Shown: piece after piece, positions 9,964 to 18,599 of the stretch
How the letters are laid out: each line of letters starts with the position of its first letter
How positions within the stretch are numbered: position 1 is the stretch's first letter
NCBI GenBank assembly: GCA_016839815.1
Contig: JAEOTM010000041.1
Span: 1 to 64,000 of the forward strand
DNA from: Candidatus Hodarchaeota archaeon
Lineage (GTDB): Archaea; Asgardarchaeota; Heimdallarchaeia; Hodarchaeales; Hodarchaeaceae
Direction of reading: 5' to 3'
Length of the DNA stretch: 64,000 nt
Program-made: the position numbers and the translations under genes
Notes under the pieces: model-generated
Told to the model about the DNA's origin: nothing
Database searches by the model: none
The model's input: the letters and a program-made list of their open reading frames with translations, nothing else

Positions 9964-10191
9964 TTATCGGACAATATTATCCTTGAATTCTTTCATTCCT
10001 TCTTGGAGCTGTCTTGCAGCATTTTCTTTTCTGCGTTGATATTCTTGATCGATTTGAATTTGCCTTTCCCTCTCTTTTCTTAAGATTTTTAACTGCTGTT
10101 CGATTGAAATATTTGCTTTCTTATTTTCTTGATCCTCTACGGAGCGTTTAAGTCTTTTTACTACTTCTTGAAAGGATTCCGATTCATTCAT
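9964..10191 (-). CDS. Small charged coiled-coil protein, unknown function
   Basis: A 75-residue protein, very rich in Glu, Lys, Arg and Gln, predicted to be one long helix or coiled coil (FQEVVKRLKRSVEDQENKK near the start). There are no cysteines, no membrane segment and no family I recognise. It lies between RIO1 kinase and the subtilase on the same strand, 152 bases from RIO1 and about 185 bases from the subtilase. Weak upstream GGTAAAAG is the only ribosome-binding signal. The composition is that of a real soluble protein rather than a chance frame. An overlapping plus-strand frame here is rich in Phe, Ser and Leu and looks like its shadow. Confidence 0.6.
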   Translation of the reverse strand: MNESESFQEVVKRLKRSVEDQENKKANISIEQQLKILRKERERQIQIDQEYQRRKENAARQLQEGMKEFKDNIVR

Positions 10192-10343
10192 CTTTTACCA
10201 ACACCCTACAACAATACCCTCTTGTCATTTTCCTTACTAATCAATAATTTCAACTTCGACCCCCTAATTAGAATTTCATTTCTTAAAAGGATTTTCACCC
10301 TTACAGAAAAGTGTTTGTCTTCATAAGAAAGAAAGTGATAAAT

Positions 10344-11303
10344 TCATCTTTTAGGAGCTTGACGGACTCTTCGAGTTCTACTTTGGACAATTGCATTTCT
10401 ATATTCCCCTTTACCAATGAAAGATTCACTAGAAATCAATTCACCTGGATAAATATCCATAGTTTTTTCAGAAAGATATTCCTTAAGATTTTGAGGTAAT
10501 TCAGAGATTATTTCCTTTTTGACCTCCTCAAGATCAATTCCTATCTTATAGATTCTCTTAAAGAACTGGTTTATATTATTTAAATCAGTTTCTAACAGTT
10601 TGACTGCTCTATCGATACGAATACGTACAGGGGTATTAATAAAAGTCTTAGTATTATATTCTACAGACTGTGAGACGTCCATGGTAAAAACTTCCCCTGT
10701 ATGTGTTTGAATCATCAGATTATGTTCAGAGTAGTCTCCATGAATCATCCTGCATTTCAAAAAGAGTTGGGCCAAAATATCAATTGAAGAATAAAGGATT
10801 TCTTCTGGATCGAAAGATAAAAGATCGACATCTCGTATAAGAGGAGCAGGAATCATTGGTGTCGAAGAATCTTTGGAGATAAAATCCATTAAAACGATAT
10901 TTTCGAGAAGACCTCTGGGTTTTGGTACCGGGCAGAACTTTGCCATTGCCTCAAGATTCCAGTACTCTTGTTTTGCAGCAAGCATTGCCATATCGCTGGG
11001 TAAAAGATGCTTCGTTCCACGAAGACGTTTTTTAATCGTGCTGGTGTAAAAACGAAAGACTTTCGCACAAACAAGTTCCCCAGATGAGTCCTTTGCAAGT
11101 AATACAGTTGCTTCTTTACCCCCTCCTATTACTGCATAAACCTGTCTTACTTTCCGAGTATCAAGGAGCTGGGTGATTGCATCAGCGATACGAACTTCTT
11201 TTTGAGGGAGTTTTCCTTGTCTATCTATACGATGTTCCTCTCGTCCTAGAGCGTTTTTCCCGTATCTTTCGAATCCAATTCGTTGATTATGATCTGTACT
11301 CAT
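10344..11303 (-). CDS. rio1: RIO1-type atypical serine/threonine protein kinase
   Basis: Atypical protein kinase/ATPase of the RIO family, which in archaea and eukaryotes acts in late maturation of the small ribosomal subunit. Visible elements are the P-loop GGGKEATV (about 60-67, the RIO1 STGKEA-type loop), the ATP-anchoring Lys in VCAKVFRF (about 81), the catalytic loop IHGDYSEHN (Asp190, Asn195) and the metal-binding MDVSQSV (Asp209). The flexible RIO1 loop around KKRLRGTKHLLPSD is present. The C-terminus is basic (SRTRRVRQAPKR). At 319 residues it is slightly longer than typical archaeal RIO1. AGGAGGT at 11311-11317, seven bases before the ATG, is one of the best Shine-Dalgarno sites in the window. 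Confidence 0.92.
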   Translation of the reverse strand: MSTDHNQRIGFERYGKNALGREEHRIDRQGKLPQKEVRIADAITQLLDTRKVRQVYAVIGGGKEATVLLAKDSSGELVCAKVFRFYTSTIKKRLRGTKHLLPSDMAMLAAKQEYWNLEAMAKFCPVPKPRGLLENIVLMDFISKDSSTPMIPAPLIRDVDLLSFDPEEILYSSIDILAQLFLKCRMIHGDYSEHNLMIQTHTGEVFTMDVSQSVEYNTKTFINTPVRIRIDRAVKLLETDLNNINQFFKRIYKIGIDLEEVKKEIISELPQNLKEYLSEKTMDIYPGELISSESFIGKGEYRNAIVQSRTRRVRQAPKR

Positions 11304-11310
11304 AGTAAAA

Positions 11311-11317
11311 ACCTCCT
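11311..11317 (-). promoter_or_regulatory. Strong Shine-Dalgarno site of RIO1
   Basis: AGGAGGT on the minus strand with a 7-base spacer to the ATG at 11303. It is a near-perfect complement of the archaeal 16S rRNA tail and fixes the RIO1 start. Confidence 0.7.
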
Positions 11318-11498
11318 GGTGAGTTTTAGCTCCGTCGATGTTTTATTAACATCACGGACTATTGGAGAATTGGTACTTAAAGGCAATTTTTCCTTCAATT
11401 TTATTTTTCACCATTAATTTCTGTTTTTCAACAGCAAATTTCATTTAATTACCTTCAATTTAAAAATCTTTTGATCTAATTAAATCTATTTCTGAAAA

Positions 11499-12008
11499 AT
11501 GGAGTATCCTCTGATTAAACTGAAAAATACGATATTTATTCCTAAAATATTCACAACAATCACTTCAAATGCAAATTTTCAAAAGTACATTCAAAATTTC
11601 GGATTGAACCTTGCTTTCAAGGTATCTATATTAAAAAATCCATATGTATTGACAATAACACGCCAGACCTTTTACACAACTGGATTAAAACGGAGAAAAA
11701 GAGGTTATGTCTTTTATCCCAAAGTATCCGAGGTTTGTGCGCAGAGAAAATCAACCAAATGGATTTTTGTTAATATTCCAGTTCTTAACATTGCACTTAT
11801 TCACCTCGGGTATTTGAATTTCATAAAAAAGACGAAAGATAAGTCTTTTGCATTGTATATTTACTTACATGCAAATACCATTTTTGGTTTATTCATTATA
11901 AAGTCTATCGTAATGGCAAGCTATCCGATGCTAAAAAAGTTTCAAGGATCGATAATACATTCCATGCGATTTCATGCCGCATTAGCAATCGGGGAAGATC
12001 AGAGGTGA
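11499..12008 (+). CDS. Doubtful ORF, basic hydrophobic hypothetical protein
   Basis: An open frame of 169 codons fills a 600-base stretch (11304-11904) that otherwise has no gene. Its last 104 bases run antisense to the 3' end of the CinA-like gene. The product would be basic and hydrophobic with many Lys, Ile and Phe and short apolar stretches near 92-105 and 128-142. It has no motif I can name. No Shine-Dalgarno site precedes the ATG. It could be a lineage-specific membrane protein, a decayed gene, or a chance frame in AT-rich DNA. I lean towards chance or decay. Nothing else is visible in 11304-11498 except AT-rich, promoter-like sequence. Confidence 0.25.
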   Translation: MEYPLIKLKNTIFIPKIFTTITSNANFQKYIQNFGLNLAFKVSILKNPYVLTITRQTFYTTGLKRRKRGYVFYPKVSEVCAQRKSTKWIFVNIPVLNIALIHLGYLNFIKKTKDKSFALYIYLHANTIFGLFIIKSIVMASYPMLKKFQGSIIHSMRFHAALAIGEDQR

Positions 12009-12480
12009 GTTCAAACTTAAAAGATGTGGTATTGGATTTAGTACTAATTGCCATAAACACCTCTCCTGCTCTTTTTCGAGTACGACGTTGATGGAAATCT
12101 GTTGGTAACATTCCAGTTTCAGCCAGACCTATATCTGATTTTGCATATAATCGAATCTTTTCTGCCAGTTCTCTAGCTGTCTGTGAAGAGACTGTACCTG
12201 GACCATCATGAACCAATAATTCTTTCGAAATTCCTAATTTAATTTTCATTTCAGAAGTGTAAGGGGTTATTCCAAGAATGAAGTATGAAGATGCTCCTTC
12301 TTTTCCTGTTAGAAGATCACTTATCAACCCACATGTTGTTAGTTCAACTGTTGAGATAGTAGTTCCAGTTTTAGCAAGTAAAGGAAGTATAATATTTGTC
12401 GAATATTGATGTAACAAAGCATATCCTTCCCCAATAACAGTTTCCTTATTCATCGAAAATCCAGCTAGCGATTGCTTCAT
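11905..12480 (-). CDS. CinA/PncC-like (nicotinamide-nucleotide amidase family) protein with altered active site
   Basis: A 191-residue single-domain relative of the CinA C-terminal domain. In bacteria that domain (PncC) deamidates NMN to nicotinate mononucleotide. Alignment by eye: TVELTTCGLISDLLTG corresponds to the family's TAESCTGGL segment, SSYFILGITPYTSEMKIKLGI to the SxxFxxGxVTYSNExK segment, and SDIGLAETGM to ADxGLAVTG. The residue equivalent to the conserved Ser of ESCTGG is Leu, and the Cys-Thr-Gly order is scrambled. Amidase activity is therefore doubtful, while the fold and nucleotide binding may persist. The ATG start overlaps the stop of the NadD-like gene (ATGA at 12477-12480), so it is translated from the same mRNA. 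A longer GTG start at 12516 is possible but would overlap by 40 bases. Confidence 0.75.
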   Translation of the reverse strand: MKQSLAGFSMNKETVIGEGYALLHQYSTNIILPLLAKTGTTISTVELTTCGLISDLLTGKEGASSYFILGITPYTSEMKIKLGISKELLVHDGPGTVSSQTARELAEKIRLYAKSDIGLAETGMLPTDFHQRRTRKRAGEVFMAISTKSNTTSFKFELTSDLPRLLMRHEIAWNVLSILETFLASDSLPLR

Positions 12481-13502
12481 TCTTTCGATGTATGATCGTT
12501 CAGTAATTCGAAACACCTCTGTTTCAGGTAAGTATTCTCCTTCCGACGGTATTCATCAATAATTTGAAGATGGTTCTCTTTATTCTCGTGAATAGATCCA
12601 AGAAAATTCTGAATTATTTCCGTACTCTTATCCAGTTCTATGTTGCTCTCATTCAGTAATCGAATGAATACTTGTATAATTATTTGCACAACAAGAAGAG
12701 AGGAGTCATTTGAATATAGGTGAAATCTTTGGATTAATTCCATTGTTTGTGGGTGCAAAGAAGGAATGTGAATATCTTGATTCAAGGAAAGCTTATTTCT
12801 AACATTTGTAGAGCTCTCATACCGAAATTTGGTCATTAAAGGGAGGAAAATCACATTTTGATCAAGGATAATTTTTTTCTGTGATTCAGGGGGCAATGAG
12901 TGAAGATAAGAATCAAAATCTTCTCTACTTACTATCTTCTCTCGCCCTGCTACAATATAGGTGGTCTCAAAAATTTCAGGAAGAATATCTGTTAGTGGTT
13001 TAGAGTAATAAACACCTTGGAATAATTTCTCAAAAACATCTAAACCCATAATATAAGTGATAATTGGTTGATTTGGAAAAAAGCTCTTAATAGCTTCAGT
13101 AAGCTCAATATATCGTCCACTATTGGATAACCCAATCATCCATGGTATATTCAATTGGTTCAAAGTCAATAACCGCTCTATCATTTTAACTCTGAACCCT
13201 AGTAAGGAATGAGTAAATACATCAGTTTTTTTCTCAACATGAGAATGAGATAGGAGGACTAAAAGAGATACTTGAGCTTGAGGATGATGATTTTGATAAA
13301 AAGATAGCGATTTTACTATTAATTCATAATGTGAAAGCAATGGGGGATCAAACGAACCCTGAATTACTAATAAATGGTTGAATGGTTTTTTTTCAGTATA
13401 CTTTCGTACTATCGTTAAGAGTGGCCCCTGTTTCTTGAAATCCCTCATAAGTTGTTGGGCAGTCCATTCTATCTCAATAATTGAATTTAAATGCTTTTCC
13501 AT
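12477..13502 (-). CDS. NadD-like nucleotidyltransferase (nicotinate/nicotinamide mononucleotide adenylyltransferase family)
   Basis: A 341-residue protein with the HIGH-superfamily nucleotidyltransferase core. LLVIQGSFDPPLLSHYEL (about 44-61) is the GxFDPxHxGH segment and SSTNVRNKL (about 233-241) is the second ATP-binding motif (ISSTxxR). The first His of the HxGH motif is Leu and the Gly is Ser, while the second His (His58) is kept. The C-terminal 90 residues are helical and not part of the usual enzyme (about 190-220 residues). GGAG seven bases upstream of the ATG supports the start. It overlaps the CinA/PncC-like gene by ATGA, and the pair matches consecutive steps of NAD salvage (NMN to NaMN to NaAD). 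The true substrate is uncertain because of the motif changes. Confidence 0.75.
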   Translation of the reverse strand: MEKHLNSIIEIEWTAQQLMRDFKKQGPLLTIVRKYTEKKPFNHLLVIQGSFDPPLLSHYELIVKSLSFYQNHHPQAQVSLLVLLSHSHVEKKTDVFTHSLLGFRVKMIERLLTLNQLNIPWMIGLSNSGRYIELTEAIKSFFPNQPIITYIMGLDVFEKLFQGVYYSKPLTDILPEIFETTYIVAGREKIVSREDFDSYLHSLPPESQKKIILDQNVIFLPLMTKFRYESSTNVRNKLSLNQDIHIPSLHPQTMELIQRFHLYSNDSSLLVVQIIIQVFIRLLNESNIELDKSTEIIQNFLGSIHENKENHLQIIDEYRRKENTYLKQRCFELLNDHTSKE

Positions 13503-13622
13503 CCATTATCTCCACAATTAAATAAAAATAATTAATCTTTACTATTCAGTGATTATTAGATAATCATTGTTAAAAATCTTCATTTGTAGCTGTTGTGTTT
13601 CAACCCAAACCTTTTTTCTCTG

Positions 13623-13631
13623 TTTTAAAAG
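13623..13631 (+). promoter_or_regulatory. Possible TATA box of the class V aminotransferase
   Basis: TTTTAAAAG lies about 40 bases upstream of ATG 13668. Initiation some 25 bases further on would give a 5' leader of about 15 bases that includes a GGGAAGTG Shine-Dalgarno-like site. Inferred from position and composition only. Confidence 0.33.
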
Positions 13632-13667
13632 ATCGCTATTTGCTATCTAAGCGGGAAGTGTTTGCTA

Positions 13668-14747
13668 ATGATTGAGGAAACAGAATTTCTTGACCTATTT
13701 ATTCCAGGACCAGTTAATGTATCAAAAGATAGTCGTGAAATGATGACTTATCCAATGATTGCACATAGAAGCAAAGCTATGGGTGATTTACATAAAGATA
13801 TCGTAAATTACCTTCAGAAAATGCTTTTTACTTCAAATCAAATAATTCTTTCGACCTCCTCGTCGACAGGACTAATGGAGGCCGCAATTCGAAATTGTGT
13901 CAATAAAAATCCCGTTCTCAATGTTGTGAATGGAGCATTTGCTGAAAGATGGAATAAAATAGCTGCTGCTAATGGAAAACAAAATGAAATTCTCCAAATC
14001 GATTGGGGTAAAGCTGTAACACCAAACCAACTCCAAGAAACGCTTGAGAAGAATACATATGACGCTGTGTGCATAACTCAAAATGAAACATCTACAGGAG
14101 TCGCTTCTCCTCTTAAGGATCTGTATAAGACAGTTAAAGATAATAATTGTTTACTCTTAGTGGATGCAGTTTCTGGGGCAGGAGGATTGGAAACCCGAAT
14201 TGATGATTGGGATATTGACGTTTACCTTTTTGGCCTACAAAAGTGTATGGCCTTATCACCTGGTCTTGCAGTAGCTTCTGTGTCAGATACCGCACTAGAA
14301 ATGGCAAAGAAAACTCCAAATCGAGGATTATATTTCGATTTCCTTGATCTTAAGAAATATCATGATCGTAATATGCAACCCGCAACTCCTGTTATTCCTA
14401 TCTACTATCAGCTACAATACAAGCTCCACCAGATTGTTGATGAAGAGGGTATTGAAAACCGCTGGGCAAGACACCAACAATTAGCAGATTATACCCGTAA
14501 CTGGGCAAAGAGCAAAGGATTATCACTGTTTGCAGATGAAACTGTGGCTAGTAATACAGTAACTTGTATAAATAGCATTGGTATCAATGTTGCGAAACTC
14601 AAGGCAGATCTGATGAAAAAAGGCTATTTCTTTGCTACAGGATATGGAAAGTTTAAAGAATCAAACTTTCGTATAGCACACATGGGAGATCGAACCATGG
14701 ATGAAATGAAAACCTATCTCTCAACAATAGATGAATTAACAGAGTAA
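13668..14747 (+). CDS. Class V aminotransferase, alanine-glyoxylate/serine-pyruvate aminotransferase type
   Basis: PLP enzyme of the small class V group that includes serine-glyoxylate, alanine-glyoxylate and phosphonate aminotransferases. The N-terminal IPGPVNVS and the following MIAHRSKAM are the hallmark substrate-binding segments. STSSSTGLMEAA is the PLP-phosphate loop, LLLVDAVSGAGG holds the PLP-pyridine Asp, and FGLQKCMALSPGL contains the Schiff-base Lys. RIAHMG near the C-terminus provides the substrate carboxylate Arg. The length of 359 residues is normal. A TTG six bases upstream is in frame, but ATG 13668 is better placed behind GGGAAGTG. It stands alone on the plus strand, so the amino-acid substrate cannot be set from context. 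Confidence 0.88.
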   Translation: MIEETEFLDLFIPGPVNVSKDSREMMTYPMIAHRSKAMGDLHKDIVNYLQKMLFTSNQIILSTSSSTGLMEAAIRNCVNKNPVLNVVNGAFAERWNKIAAANGKQNEILQIDWGKAVTPNQLQETLEKNTYDAVCITQNETSTGVASPLKDLYKTVKDNNCLLLVDAVSGAGGLETRIDDWDIDVYLFGLQKCMALSPGLAVASVSDTALEMAKKTPNRGLYFDFLDLKKYHDRNMQPATPVIPIYYQLQYKLHQIVDEEGIENRWARHQQLADYTRNWAKSKGLSLFADETVASNTVTCINSIGINVAKLKADLMKKGYFFATGYGKFKESNFRIAHMGDRTMDEMKTYLSTIDELTE

Positions 14748-14902
14748 CATTTCAAAACCGGTTTTTCTCCTTCAGACTAATTTCTGAGTCTCGGTAGTTA
14801 GTTGATATCAGACCGTCAGAATTCGCAGATGTTATAAAGGCTTAAATTTTGATGACATGTACTACTTATCAGAAATGAGATTAATGTCGGACAGTAGCAC
14901 CA

Positions 14903-17218
14903 GTGGCTGAAATATTTGATGCTATTATACTTGGTAAGGTAAATCCATTCAGATCGACAAGTATCGGAGATCCCTGGCAATCTGATGTAATTGATGTACC
15001 AGAGTACAATGGCAAGGCAACTCGCATTGTACTTGAAACTCTAGACGAAGTACGCTCCACAGGCCGATCTGGTATGTGTATGATTTTAGGAGATGCTGGA
15101 GTAGGTAAAACACATGTTTTGGCTCGATTACGACGCATTGCTGAAGAAAACAAATATATTTTCGTTAGTGTTCGGCCTCTTGGAGATTTAACCAGGATTT
15201 ATGGTCATATCCTTCAAGAACTGATGATTTCACTAAGGAAAAAAGATGAAGACGACGAATATAGCCCTCTTGAACGTTTTATTGGGGATGTGATTTCTCG
15301 AGCTTTAAGTGATGGTTTACCCGATAATCCTTCTGCCCAGCATCTTGCAGCCAGCTTTGACCAAGATCCAATGAAGATCTTCAGCTATAAGCCTGAACGA
15401 TTTTACTCTTCGAACTTACGTAAAATGGCAATAAATTACCTGGCTTCCTCTGCTCCAGACATTGATATTCAATTTTTAGAAGTTTTATTCCACGTTCTCA
15501 ACCCTTCCATGCGATCAACGGCATTTAAGTGGTTATCTGGGATCGAAGTTTCCCAAAGTGATTTGAACAGATTGGAAGTTCCGCATTCTATAAATTCTGA
15601 AAATCGAGCGTTATCTATCATCCAAACTATCGCCTCACTTGCACAGAGACCTATATTACTCTCATTTGACCAATTAGAGTCTATTTACATACGTTTTAAA
15701 CGTGATAGCGGGATACAACTGCTATTTGATTCATTAACCAATCTGTATAATCAATGTCGACATCTACTCGTTCTTGCTATGTGCCAATCTCTTGTATGGA
15801 ATGAATCAATTACAAAAGAAGTACCAGAATATTCACGACAACGAATTGACTATATTACTCGTTTGGAAAGATTATCACACAAGAATGCTGTCGCATTAGT
15901 TAAAGCACGATTTGATACGATGTTCTTGGATTCAGGAGTAATCCCTCCTTATGCTACATATCCATTCAAAGATGATTACATCGCGAAGATAGCAGATAAG
16001 ACTAATGGAAATCCTCGTCTCTTTCTTCGTCATTTAAGAGATAGGATTAATGAATTCAAGGATCAAGGACAAATACGAGAGTTAACAGCAGTAGATGTGA
16101 TTGATACAGAACCTCAAAAAGAAGCAGTTGCAGGCGTACCTCCTATGACTCCTGATGAGGTTGTATCAACAGTTACTTCATCCCTATCTAAACAGAGCGC
16201 TGATGCGTTGTTATCTTTATCCGCAGAAGAAAAAGTAGCTCTAGCAGAATTGATCCCTGAACCTGAGATAGGGACATCCGAACCAGTACCGGTGATGAGT
16301 AGAACTGAAAAAGCACTAGATGCTTTAGATGAACTTGTTCCAAGTGTTCCTGTCACATCAACCCCAACAGAAATCATAACCTTCTTAGAAGCAAAATGGG
16401 CAAAATTTGCACAAGAATTTGAGATGGAAATATTCGCGTTTCCCCATCCAGTCCGAAGAGATTTCTGTAAAGGTGTACTCTATGAAATATTAAACTCAGC
16501 GATTGAAAAGAAACGGCCAATCTATGGCCTTAATGTCCTCAATGTGCGTATTGATCGGAATCTTGTTGAAAAAGATACTAAGGGATTGGATCTGGTCTTT
16601 ACATATCAGACTCCTCGTGGTCCTACATCAGTAGGGATTGAAATAAATAATAGCGAACACGGATCTACTGTATTTCAAAGTCTTCGGCGTCTAAAGAAGC
16701 TAGTGAGGGGAAATATTCGTTATGCATTCATCTTACGTGATGAAGAACTTTCTTTACAAAGAACAGCTACAAAATCTTTGGATCTCGCAGAATCACTAAC
16801 AGATTATGGCGGACTCTATTACATTGACTTTCTTTCGAATCAAGCACTCCTTGCAACGAAGAAATTATTAGATTTAGCATCTGCTGGAGATTTAGTATTA
16901 GGAGCCCAAACGGTAAGTAGAAATCAGGCATTATCTTTTATCTTTGAAGAGTGTTTGAGCCGAATCACAATTTTCCAAGCAGTTTTCTCACATTTACAAT
17001 CATCTCAGGATCCCAGTCCACGTAGAACAGGCTACACCTCTGAATCATCTGAAGCAGTTGAAGCAATTGTCACTATATTGAAATTTAATCCTAGTATGAC
17101 AACTGATCGCTTATGTATGCTGCTTAATCGGAATGAAAGTGATTTAGTACCTATTCTTAAAATGCTAGCTATACGTGGTCTGATCTCTTTCGATGGGAAA
17201 AATATAACCTTGCTCTAA
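14903..17218 (+). CDS. AAA+/STAND-like ATPase with nuclease-like domain and C-terminal winged helix
   Basis: A 771-residue protein with a GTG start. Residues about 1-400 form a P-loop ATPase of the Orc/STAND kind. Walker A is GDAGVGKTH (63-71), Walker B is ILLSFDQLES (about 251-260), a sensor-1-like LVLAMCQS follows, and a sensor-2-like NGNPRLFLRHLRDR comes after that. A low-complexity acidic linker (about 410-490) precedes a second globular domain (about 495-670). There, Asp563 in GLDLVF and Glu580 in GIEIN are spaced like a PD-(D/E)xK nuclease core, except that the Lys position is Asn582. The last 55 residues look like a winged helix (TTDRLCMLLNRNESDL). I do not recognise a named family. 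DNA-dependent action is likely from the architecture, and nuclease activity is doubtful. It faces a winged-helix gene tail to tail, 15 bases apart. Confidence 0.8.
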   Translation: MAEIFDAIILGKVNPFRSTSIGDPWQSDVIDVPEYNGKATRIVLETLDEVRSTGRSGMCMILGDAGVGKTHVLARLRRIAEENKYIFVSVRPLGDLTRIYGHILQELMISLRKKDEDDEYSPLERFIGDVISRALSDGLPDNPSAQHLAASFDQDPMKIFSYKPERFYSSNLRKMAINYLASSAPDIDIQFLEVLFHVLNPSMRSTAFKWLSGIEVSQSDLNRLEVPHSINSENRALSIIQTIASLAQRPILLSFDQLESIYIRFKRDSGIQLLFDSLTNLYNQCRHLLVLAMCQSLVWNESITKEVPEYSRQRIDYITRLERLSHKNAVALVKARFDTMFLDSGVIPPYATYPFKDDYIAKIADKTNGNPRLFLRHLRDRINEFKDQGQIRELTAVDVIDTEPQKEAVAGVPPMTPDEVVSTVTSSLSKQSADALLSLSAEEKVALAELIPEPEIGTSEPVPVMSRTEKALDALDELVPSVPVTSTPTEIITFLEAKWAKFAQEFEMEIFAFPHPVRRDFCKGVLYEILNSAIEKKRPIYGLNVLNVRIDRNLVEKDTKGLDLVFTYQTPRGPTSVGIEINNSEHGSTVFQSLRRLKKLVRGNIRYAFILRDEELSLQRTATKSLDLAESLTDYGGLYYIDFLSNQALLATKKLLDLASAGDLVLGAQTVSRNQALSFIFEECLSRITIFQAVFSHLQSSQDPSPRRTGYTSESSEAVEAIVTILKFNPSMTTDRLCMLLNRNESDLVPILKMLAIRGLISFDGKNITLL

Positions 17219-17233
17219 CTGCAAGAAAAAAGA

Positions 17234-17695
17234 TTACTGTTCATCCCAAGGTTTCAGTGCAAATTTCTGCGGAAATTTTTTTCTCGCAATAATAATTTGT
17301 CCTTTTTCAGTAATTTGGGACAAAAATTGCAGCTCTTTTTGGACTTCTCCATTATCTCGTCCATTGGAGGAAGTAAGAGTCTCAATTGTCACAAAAGAGC
17401 TTGATAAACTTTTTATTAATTGATCAAGTTTTTGAATATACTTAGTTCGAAATCCAGCTAGGTCCAGGTCTGAAACAATCGGTGGACTTATTATTTTCCA
17501 CATTCCATTGGATTCGATAATTTTCCCATGGGAAGTAATATAAACCATCATTTTAAGTACTTCAGAAGCATCAGGACTACAGGAACCAATCGTTCGTGCA
17601 ATTTGAAATGAGGATTTATTCCCATCAGCCCCTTCAAAGGCATCCATGACACGTGACATCCATTTAAATGGAAATTTACTCTCATCGACTTGCAT
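17234..17695 (-). CDS. Small winged-helix-like protein, unknown function
   Basis: A 153-residue protein. The N-terminal half (about 15-65) has the helix-helix-wing pattern of a winged helix (SFQIARTIGSCSPDASEVL, then HGKIIESNGMWKI). The C-terminal half is helical, with basic residues at the end. No family name can be given. The start is taken at ATG 17695 rather than ATG 17722 because GGAG at 17703-17706 sits seven bases upstream of it. The gene converges with the AAA+ ATPase gene across a 15-base gap, which may place it in a joint regulatory or antisense relation. A role as transcription regulator or DNA-bridging accessory protein is only a guess. Confidence 0.65.
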   Translation of the reverse strand: MQVDESKFPFKWMSRVMDAFEGADGNKSSFQIARTIGSCSPDASEVLKMMVYITSHGKIIESNGMWKIISPPIVSDLDLAGFRTKYIQKLDQLIKSLSSSFVTIETLTSSNGRDNGEVQKELQFLSQITEKGQIIIARKKFPQKFALKPWDEQ

Positions 17696-17702
17696 GATTG
17701 AT

Positions 17703-17706
17703 CTCC
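17703..17706 (-). promoter_or_regulatory. Shine-Dalgarno site that decides the winged-helix gene start
   Basis: GGAG on the minus strand, seven bases before ATG 17695. No comparable site precedes the upstream in-frame ATG 17722. Confidence 0.5.
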
Positions 17707-17836
17707 ATGAAGTACTATACATATAACAGTATAACCAGACGATTCATTTTCAGATTAATAGGTATTCCTTGGCTATCTCATAACTTAACATCATCTTTCG
17801 TAGGATTCAAAAAGCTATAGACAAGTAAGTAAATAG

Positions 17837-18532
17837 ATGCAATCACAGTCAACAATTACATTGATGTACGATAAACCTTGTTTACCTGATTATACTGGCG
17901 GATGGGGGCTTTCTCTTTGGATTGAATACGTGAATGATGTGATTTTATTCGATTCAGGATGGAATGGTGGAATTTTAATCAATAATTTGAGGAGATCTGG
18001 CAAAAATCTTAATGAAATAACCTATATCTTTCTAACACACATTCATTGGGACCATATAGGAGGAGTTGTTCATATTCTAAACCAAGAATTGTCCAACTTA
18101 AAAGCAGTAGTAATTCCAAGAAGTTTTTCAATGCATTTGAAGAAAGAGCTCTCATATTCAGCTCAACTCTTTGAAATCCCTGATTCTTCTCAGCCAAAAG
18201 AGATAGCTAATGGAATTTGGTCATCAGGTGTAATGGGAGAGAAGATCAAAGAACATGCATTATTCCTCCAATTATCGGCCAAACAGATACTAATCGTGAC
18301 AGGATGTAGTCATCCATCCCCCACTCAATTTTTAAAAAGTGCAAGCTTATTAGGGTCTGTTTACGGAATTATTGGCGGATTTCATGGATTCTCTGATTTA
18401 GAAAAGTTTGAAAACCTTAAATTAATTATTCCCCTCCATTGTACAAAGAATAGATTGGAGATTTTGTCAAGATTTCCTTCCCAGTCATCTATAATCAAAG
18501 TTGGAGAAAGTTTACATCTCCCAAGTGAATAA
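17837..18532 (+). CDS. Metallo-beta-lactamase-fold hydrolase of the RFAP-synthase-like (MJ0301/TM0207) group
   Basis: A 231-residue MBL-fold protein. Metal ligands are visible in THIHWDHIGG (HxHxDH), TGCSHPSP, GGFHGF and the C-terminal IPLHCTK. The GCSHP and GGFH pair is characteristic of the MBL subgroup often annotated as 7,8-dihydropterin-6-methyl-4-(beta-D-ribofuranosyl)-aminobenzene-5'-phosphate synthase, an enzyme name linked to tetrahydromethanopterin synthesis. The N-terminal motif LSLWIEY with the following DSGW is also typical. No other pterin gene is nearby, so the substrate is open. It is followed 67 bases later by a tiny membrane-protein gene on the same strand. Confidence 0.82.
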   Translation: MQSQSTITLMYDKPCLPDYTGGWGLSLWIEYVNDVILFDSGWNGGILINNLRRSGKNLNEITYIFLTHIHWDHIGGVVHILNQELSNLKAVVIPRSFSMHLKKELSYSAQLFEIPDSSQPKEIANGIWSSGVMGEKIKEHALFLQLSAKQILIVTGCSHPSPTQFLKSASLLGSVYGIIGGFHGFSDLEKFENLKLIIPLHCTKNRLEILSRFPSQSSIIKVGESLHLPSE

Positions 18533-18599
18533 TGTTTATTAATCATCTAGTCATCCTTCTACTATCCTAGATCTTATATTCTTCAAATTTGAAAGAAGA

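Noticed and set aside
14881..15153. Minus-strand frame opposite the AAA+ ATPase start
   Set aside because: It is antisense to the conserved Walker A region and has no motif of its own.
16114..16377. Minus-strand frame rich in Ser, Thr and Gly
   Set aside because: It mirrors the low-complexity linker of the ATPase and looks like its shadow.
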